Positions 57,929 through 64,000 of a stretch of DNA of 64,000 bases are shown piece after piece. Under the pieces are notes generated by a model. That model saw only the letters and a program-made list of their open reading frames with translations. It did no database searches and was not told the origin of the DNA. The stretch comes from Trichomonas vaginalis G3 (Eukaryota > Parabasalia > Trichomonadida > Trichomonadidae), in assembly GCF_026262505.1 (NCBI RefSeq), contig NC_067207.1, forward strand, positions 628,252-692,251, in the 5' to 3' direction. The position numbers and the translations under genes were made by a program. The first letter of the stretch is position 1; each line of letters starts with the position of its first letter.

Positions 57929-60907
57929 TGATTCAGTATTTTCAACTGCAATTGAAATCATCTTGTATGCGTTATCAAATGATGTGTATCGTGGCATGTG
58001 CAAGGTGTGGAAACATGTAGATGAAGTTGGGAGTTTGTCAATCTGTGCGCCATTAGAATCAACTGTAAATTTGAACTGATTTGATGAGCCAGAAGGAGGT
58101 AATCTCGATCTTCCTGTTGCGAACTTGATAAGACATGCTCTTTGTTCTGGCGTGAATTTCTGTATAACTTTGAAGAAAATACTTTGTTGGTCTTCTGAAA
58201 TTTCCTCAAAACGAACAATTTTAACTAAGTTTTCATATGAACATTCTGGATCACCACAGCAACTGAATTCAAGTGTGTCTGGATCCAGTGAATTTGGAAT
58301 GCCTTCTTTGATGTTCTTTAAGAAGCCAATTCTCACCCAATTAAGGTATTTCTGGAGTTCCTTGATCCTGAACTCATTTGACAGTGCAATGTATTCATTT
58401 GCATTAGAGATACTGACTTTACATGATGTTCCATTTTGGTTAAGTGAGTGGTCTTGACCTAATGAGTCTTTGACAACGAAATAAAGATTGAACTGTTTGT
58501 TAAATTCATCTTCACTGATTCTGCTGTTGATTGCATCCTTAAGACTTTCAATGGTATTCTTATAGTTGACATCAATCTCATAGATGTCTTCGATAGAAAC
58601 TTTGTTAGAAACCAAGAATCGCCAAACAACTGGTGCAAAGTCAAACTCTTGTACTAATCCTGTCCTGATAATCAACAACAACAAACCACCAATGGATTTG
58701 TAGAGTTTCTTGTTGCTTCTCAGTTCATTATTTGTTGGAACAAAGATGAATTTATCTCTGTAATAACCAACTTGAGAAATGGAATTTGGTGTTGGACAAA
58801 CAAATCCACAGTTTGGATTTCTTAAGTCTAAACTAACTTCGGAAACTAATTCTCTTGCCAAACCACCCATGTCCAAGCCATTTTCTCCGGCGAATTTGAC
58901 TTTCCATGGCTGATCTGATTCATTCTTCAAATTGGATATTTTAATTTGTTTCCGTATTTGGGAAATGATTGAGAATTTTACGTCTTTGACCAATCCTTCT
59001 CTTAATTTACGTGCATTTTCACGGTTGATTTTGAGGTTAGGAACTTCTAGCCTACTATTGGCACTGACAATTTGAAGGAATGAATTCAACTTGAAAACAG
59101 GAGTAATGAAGTCGTTGAATACTTCACTGTCCGCGATGAAATTGTGGTTCTTCATCCAGTTAACAATCAACAGTGGAATAGAACGACAATATAAAAGAGC
59201 CAAAGGAAATCCTGTGAGTTTAGGATTATTCGCGAAAATCTTTGGATTGAAGTTCAATTCGATTTCTTTGCTCTCGAATGTTGTTGATGGAATACACTTC
59301 AAAATTGCCATGTCGAAGTTCTTATTCCATCTTTCACAAATCATCTTCATATCAGAAACTAAGTAATCTCTGTATTGCAAGATGAAATCACCTGCATCCA
59401 TTGTTTCATCTGATTCGATTGTGAATTCTAACATTGACCAACTGGCATCATTTCCGAGATTGATGAAGAATTCGTTGTGATTTGCTGTTTCGATTTCATC
59501 TGTCCATTTGACTTTGTTGCCATCTTTCGTTATTGAGCAAAGATATTCATATTTTGCATTGCTTTGCTTGAAAACGAAATGGAACTTCTTAGGAATATAG
59601 TATCGGAACTTGATCTGAAGTGTTTTTCCATTATCAAGGATTCTGCGATCAAAACATGGAAGTTTCATTGCTGCTATTGCCCAAAAATGAAGTAGACAAT
59701 AGAATGGGAATGACTTCATATCTTGCGCCAATAATAATCTCTTACAATAGTTAAGGATCTTGTCAAGTTGTGATTTTTCTGTGATCGTGAAAGGAATTGT
59801 TTCCTCTTGTGAAGGTAAAATAAGTTTTGTGTAACCTTGAAAACTCTTTAGAAAGTCAGATTCAGACTTATCTGAGAATTCAGGGAAGAAACTCTTTACG
59901 GCACCAAATATTCGATCTCTCAATAATCCTTCAATTTCTTTGATGATGTTAGTGAATACTTTAGAATGTGTTGCATTCCATTTGATAATATAATTGAGTC
60001 TCTGCAAAAATTCACCAGTAATGTCGAAATACAAAACTGGCAAATTCTTAGTTAAGAATGTTAAAACACGGTTTCCAAATGTGTTGAAATAGCTTGAGTT
60101 TCCAATTATAGAATCAAAAACGGAAACATAAAGTTTTTGCCTGTACATCTGGAGGGATTCTGGTTTGATTGCAGACATATGTGAACTGATGAATCTGACA
60201 AAATATTTGAATGATGTTGCCAAATCAATAAATGTTCCAATTAAACTTTCATTTGACATTTCATTGAATGGGATCAAAACAATATAAGATTGATCAGATA
60301 TATTTTGAATTGTGAGTTTGTTAGTATTCAATATCAAAACATTATTTGATAAAACTTCGTCATTAATTTTACAGATTATTTCATTTGTTGGATCCAAACA
60401 ACCTCTTACTGCAATCCATGCAGTGACATCTGGTCTTGAAATCATGATTTTATGTGATTTGAACAGCTTAGGATTCAAAACAACAGCAGATGGATGCAAA
60501 TCAATTGCAGAATGGAAGTGAACATTGTTGAATCTCTCGATAAGCATGTTGAAGTATATTTCTGTGAATTCGTCAATTTTATGACTATTTTCAAGATAAT
60601 CAACGATTCTGTCAATAGCTGTCTTGTATTGGAATAATTTTGCGGATTTAGGAGGAGTTGATTTATCCAAAATATTATAGTCATAATCAACTAAAGTTGT
60701 TGTAAGAATCTTATCATTATACAACAAAAATGTTGTGAATATTTTGACTAATCCTTCTAAATTCAATTTGAAGAAATTCATGATTTTTTCAACAGAAATA
60801 CTATTGTCATTCATCATGTTCAAGAACAGCAAATTCTGACTTTCGAGTCTTGCCTTTGTTGTATAACCACATGCATAGTAATTTATTGTTTCTGGAGACA
60901 AATTACC
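57914..60907 (-). CDS. HECT-domain E3 ubiquitin ligase, C-terminal part
   Basis: About 995 codons in the same frame as the two upstream segments. The HECT domain fills the last 350 residues: WKVKFAGENGLDMGGLAREL at its start, GRSRLPPSGSSNQFKFT, and the catalytic-cysteine region KLPTSSTCFHTLHMPRYTSF, with the active Cys in STCF. Residues upstream are helical with no domain I can name. HECT enzymes take ubiquitin from E2 onto this Cys and pass it to substrates. The domain itself is intact. The segment has no ATG at its start; it is preceded in frame by a TGA at 60,908-60,910. Confidence 0.85.
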   Translation of the reverse strand, partial: GNLSPETINYYACGYTTKARLESQNLLFLNMMNDNSISVEKIMNFFKLNLEGLVKIFTTFLLYNDKILTTTLVDYDYNILDKSTPPKSAKLFQYKTAIDRIVDYLENSHKIDEFTEIYFNMLIERFNNVHFHSAIDLHPSAVVLNPKLFKSHKIMISRPDVTAWIAVRGCLDPTNEIICKINDEVLSNNVLILNTNKLTIQNISDQSYIVLIPFNEMSNESLIGTFIDLATSFKYFVRFISSHMSAIKPESLQMYRQKLYVSVFDSIIGNSSYFNTFGNRVLTFLTKNLPVLYFDITGEFLQRLNYIIKWNATHSKVFTNIIKEIEGLLRDRIFGAVKSFFPEFSDKSESDFLKSFQGYTKLILPSQEETIPFTITEKSQLDKILNYCKRLLLAQDMKSFPFYCLLHFWAIAAMKLPCFDRRILDNGKTLQIKFRYYIPKKFHFVFKQSNAKYEYLCSITKDGNKVKWTDEIETANHNEFFINLGNDASWSMLEFTIESDETMDAGDFILQYRDYLVSDMKMICERWNKNFDMAILKCIPSTTFESKEIELNFNPKIFANNPKLTGFPLALLYCRSIPLLIVNWMKNHNFIADSEVFNDFITPVFKLNSFLQIVSANSRLEVPNLKINRENARKLREGLVKDVKFSIISQIRKQIKISNLKNESDQPWKVKFAGENGLDMGGLARELVSEVSLDLRNPNCGFVCPTPNSISQVGYYRDKFIFVPTNNELRSNKKLYKSIGGLLLLIIRTGLVQEFDFAPVVWRFLVSNKVSIEDIYEIDVNYKNTIESLKDAINSRISEDEFNKQFNLYFVVKDSLGQDHSLNQNGTSCKVSISNANEYIALSNEFRIKELQKYLNWVRIGFLKNIKEGIPNSLDPDTLEFSCCGDPECSYENLVKIVRFEEISEDQQSIFFKVIQKFTPEQRACLIKFATGRSRLPPSGSSNQFKFTVDSNGAQIDKLPTSSTCFHTLHMPRYTSFDNAYKMISIAVENTESFENT

Positions 60908-61402
60908 TCAATTACTTGGGGAAATTGTTGGAAGTTCTGCCTTTGGTTTGAATGCTTCTTCTTTATTTTCAACTTTGACTCTGAGACCAGTCAAGTCATT
61001 GATTGTTGATGCGGCATCATCTAAAGAACAAATTGTATCAATGATGATATCTTGAATATCATTTGAGTAAAGAGATCCTGTGAATGTGGAGTTGTCTCTA
61101 ACAATGTTTGCGTTACTGAATGAAATTGGTTGTGAATCTGGAATGTAAATCTTAGCTTCTTGTGCGTTAAAGTTTGCTTTAAGTGTTTCTCGAAGTGTAT
61201 CTGCATCATATCTAAGTAATGACTTAAATCTGCTGCTGAAGTCTTGTGATGCCAATCTCAAATCGATCTTTGGTGGTAAATCATTTGAAATAGATGATTC
61301 ATTTTCAAAGAACTTCTGAGAAAGTGTTTTTCCTGGTACATAGAATTTGTAACCAGCTTGGCTTGATCCATGGCATTGGATGATGAAACAAAATGACGTA
61401 CT
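60908..61402 (-). pseudogene. Middle segment of the HECT ligase gene, bounded by two in-frame TGA
   Basis: Open in the same frame from the TGA at 61,403-61,405 to the TGA at 60,908-60,910. It encodes natural sequence (YKFYVPGKTLSQKFFENESS, then LKANFNAQEAKIYIPDSQPI). There is no ATG at a plausible start, so it belongs to the same gene as both neighbours. Confidence 0.65.
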
Positions 61403-64000
61403 TCATGTCTTGATTGTTTCAATTGGCCTATAGTTATAATTGTAGAGAGTTGCCAATTTCACCAATGGATCATATTGGATGAGGAATTTGTTTTGGGAGT
61501 CATAACTTGTTGGATAAACACTGCTTGACAAAATATTGACTCTGTCATTAAGATATTCAACAAATAATGATTCACCATCTCCTTCTTCGATTGAAAGATT
61601 AATCAAACCGATTCTGCAATAAGAACCTTTAGTTTCAAGGTTGAATTCCAACAAAGTTGGTCTGTTTTGGGGAAGTGTTTGTGTCATGAAACAATGAATG
61701 CCTTGCTTGCATGAAACTTTATCATCTCCAATGGAATAAAGAGAATGATTCAAAATATCTGAAGGAGAATGATATGAAAAGTGCAAAATATGACTCATCT
61801 TTGTATAGAATCCATCAGTATGAGATAACAAATGATGCTTCAAAACTTTCCTGAAATTGAATAGATCAGATGAGAATGTGAAATATTTCAATTCAATATT
61901 GGAAAATTCTTTCATGAATCGATTCAAGAACTCAGAGTTTGTTGAATAACCATTGAGACTATTCAAGATGTAATAAGATAAACATTCTCTTGGAATCGAA
62001 CTCTGAATTGATTGGATATTTTCTTTGAAGTATGGAATCAAAGAATCGTAATTTGCGAAAAGATCATATGTGAAAGGAAGTAATGAAATAGGCATATATG
62101 TTGCATCAAACATTTGTTGATTTGAATTTTCTGTTATTGGCAATTTCCAACCGTAGAATTTATTAGTATTTGGAATATAGCAAGACATATAGCAGTAATC
62201 ATTAGTTAAAGCGTTTTTAACTAAAGAATGATTCTTCAGTACTTCAACAACGTTTGATAAAACAGAAAAGACAGCGAAAAGTAATTTTTCATTGGTAAAC
62301 TTCTCATACTTTTGCAATTTATCTTTGCATTGCTCTTGTTTAGATTTGTCTGGTGAATTGTAATTCAAAATGAATGTGATGATATCAATCGTTAATTCAT
62401 CTTTTTCTTTCAAAAGTTCACGAATGATGTAAATAAATTCTGAACATCCATTCAACAAAATTCCTGGAGTTCGAATATACTGTGAGAATGCTTGATTTTC
62501 ATCGTGTAACAATGGATGATCTCCAAAGAAATATGATGGTTTTCCACTGGAAATGTCAGCAATAGTATCAAGAATAAATGAAATTGTGTTGATTTTGTCA
62601 GGATCTGTTTTGAGTAAATCAACGAAAAACAGTGCTGCAACATGATAATAACGAGGATCTGTCCTGAAAATGGTCTTGAGATCTTCTATAGTAAATGGAA
62701 TCTTCATACCAAAAGTAGGAAGAAGTTGATATAATATATAATGAATATCATCATGTTCGAGATGATCAAATGAATGGAAAATGCAATTTGCGATCTGATC
62801 AAAATGTTCATAACTTTTCAGGTTCGGATTCTCTAAAAGCATTGAGTCAACTTTCAATGCAAAAACAACAAACATCTGTATATTGATTAAAACATTTGAA
62901 TGTTCTGCAATCTTTTTCAGAATTTCATGGATTTTGTCCAAAACAAAATATTGATCTTTTTCTGTGATTGTATTCAAAATATTAAGAATGAATGTAGAAA
63001 TAGAAATAACAATTGAATCTTCTTTTTCATTCTTGATCAAATATTCAACTGATGTTTCGAGAATTGCTTCAATGACTGGTGACTTAAATTTATTCATATC
63101 TGGAAGAGTTTGAATATAATGTTTGAAGAAGTCACTAAGTTTGAAAGAATTAAATGCTGATTCTTTGAAACTGTTTGATATAACCAAATCTGATAACAAA
63201 GCAATTGATACAGAAATGTGGCTCTTTGCTTCATTTGCTTTAAGCATCATTGAATACATATCTTCTAAAGTTGATGTTGAACAAATCAAGTTTGTTATTC
63301 TCCTTAAGTTTTCGGAGAATAAATCTTGTCTTGAATCACCTCTGGACTTCATTGATGGCTTGATATTCAACAAGAAGATACATTTCTTCAAATAACTCTT
63401 CAAATAAATGTCGAAGTTTTCTTCGATTTTATCGGAAACACTTCCATTTTGAATCATTATAGTATTTGAGTTTTGTTTCTGCTGTTTAAGTGTTCTTCTT
63501 GTTCTATATATCATTTCCATAATCTGCTTGATTTGGAGTGATATATTTGGTGTTTTCTTGTCTTTCAATGAATTAACAAGATCGATTGTATCATCAATCA
63601 TTCCGAGTTGTTTGATGAAACAGCAGAATGTGACATGTTCAATGTGTCTGTCATCGATTGTCATTCTTTTATTCATTGGATTAGGACATTTCTTGTAAAG
63701 ATAATCCATCAATAATTTGATATCATCTTTTTCTGATTTGTTTATCATATCATAAACAAAACTTTCTTGTGGTGTTTCGCACTTTTTGCCTTCTTCGAAT
63801 ATCTGTGGATATAAACTATTGATGAAATCTGGACTGATATTCATCTTCAATGCGGAGTGAATGAGCCAAGTAAAATCTTTGACTAAGGAGAGTTCTTCAC
63901 CACCAAAAAGAAGACTTGATATCAATTGTTGGTAAAGGAAAAACAACTCAAGAATAACAGAATAGTTATCGTTGAATTCTTTCAATGTTTTAGGAGGTTT
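61403..64000 (-). CDS. N-terminal portion of the large HECT ligase, continues beyond the window
   Basis: The frame is open to the window end with no ATG, so the gene starts outside. It is helical and rich in Leu/Ile, resembling the armadillo-like regions that precede HECT domains in giant ligases. Its last part (CRIGLINLSIEEGDGESLFV, VKLATLYNYNYRP) is beta-rich. It ends at TGA 61,403-61,405, after which coding continues in the same frame. Its segment at about 62,700-63,330 is the source of the fragments found at 55.0-56.2 kb. Confidence 0.65.
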   Translation of the reverse strand, partial: KPPKTLKEFNDNYSVILELFFLYQQLISSLLFGGEELSLVKDFTWLIHSALKMNISPDFINSLYPQIFEEGKKCETPQESFVYDMINKSEKDDIKLLMDYLYKKCPNPMNKRMTIDDRHIEHVTFCCFIKQLGMIDDTIDLVNSLKDKKTPNISLQIKQIMEMIYRTRRTLKQQKQNSNTIMIQNGSVSDKIEENFDIYLKSYLKKCIFLLNIKPSMKSRGDSRQDLFSENLRRITNLICSTSTLEDMYSMMLKANEAKSHISVSIALLSDLVISNSFKESAFNSFKLSDFFKHYIQTLPDMNKFKSPVIEAILETSVEYLIKNEKEDSIVISISTFILNILNTITEKDQYFVLDKIHEILKKIAEHSNVLINIQMFVVFALKVDSMLLENPNLKSYEHFDQIANCIFHSFDHLEHDDIHYILYQLLPTFGMKIPFTIEDLKTIFRTDPRYYHVAALFFVDLLKTDPDKINTISFILDTIADISSGKPSYFFGDHPLLHDENQAFSQYIRTPGILLNGCSEFIYIIRELLKEKDELTIDIITFILNYNSPDKSKQEQCKDKLQKYEKFTNEKLLFAVFSVLSNVVEVLKNHSLVKNALTNDYCYMSCYIPNTNKFYGWKLPITENSNQQMFDATYMPISLLPFTYDLFANYDSLIPYFKENIQSIQSSIPRECLSYYILNSLNGYSTNSEFLNRFMKEFSNIELKYFTFSSDLFNFRKVLKHHLLSHTDGFYTKMSHILHFSYHSPSDILNHSLYSIGDDKVSCKQGIHCFMTQTLPQNRPTLLEFNLETKGSYCRIGLINLSIEEGDGESLFVEYLNDRVNILSSSVYPTSYDSQNKFLIQYDPLVKLATLYNYNYRPIETIKT

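Noticed and set aside
1..64000. CRISPR arrays, rRNA genes and spliceosomal introns
   Set aside because: No regular repeat-spacer array, no rRNA-like sequence, and no trichomonad intron 3' motif (ACTAACACACAG) was seen.

Overview
The window looks like a trichomonad parasite chromosome, most likely Trichomonas vaginalis or a close relative. The evidence is AT-rich DNA, almost no introns, and the typical gene families of that lineage: leishmanolysin-like (GP63, peptidase M8) surface proteases, BspA-like leucine-rich-repeat proteins, ankyrin-repeat proteins, a TCACTT initiator just upstream of an ATG, and a Maverick/Polinton DNA element with a 6-bp target duplication. All identifications come from reading motifs by eye; no database search was possible.

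Host region 1 (1-21,060). Four tandem GP63-type genes (one cut by the window edge, one with a single frameshift, two clearly broken) are interleaved with two BspA-like genes. Next come a very large GAF-domain phosphodiesterase-like protein whose metal-binding residues are mostly replaced, a GT61-like glycosyltransferase, a DZIP1-like coiled-coil protein, a PlsC/LPCAT acyltransferase, and two members of a type I membrane protein family.

Mobile element (21,067-46,326; 25,260 bp). This is a complete Maverick/Polinton flanked by the direct repeat TCTACA. It has terminal inverted repeats that begin with 31 A residues, then GGTAGTGGGG. It carries about 31 tightly packed genes on both strands. Recognisable are a protein-primed family B DNA polymerase, an rve-type integrase, an FtsK/A32-like packaging ATPase, a double-jelly-roll-like major capsid protein, candidate jelly-roll minor capsid proteins, an SF3 (D5-like) helicase, a D12-class adenine methyltransferase, an HNH/NUMOD4 endonuclease, a phage-like fibre with a tail-collar tip, and two small amphipathic proteins. 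No adenovirus-type protease was found. Seventeen genes, including most of the long ones, carry frameshifts, so this copy looks decayed. Non-coding DNA in the element is structured: a 21-bp iteron array with perfect palindromes (about 35.15-35.50 kb), a five-copy hairpin repeat, very short divergent promoters, and a terminal hairpin whose arms covary between the two ends.

Host region 2 (46,327-64,000). A truncated calcyphosin-like EF-hand gene, a 701-residue ankyrin protein with a recent 198-bp triplication, an unidentified helical protein, a small CUE-like protein, a third member of the type I membrane protein family, a relic of duplicated ligase fragments, and a large HECT ubiquitin ligase that runs off the window end and is interrupted by two in-frame TGA codons.
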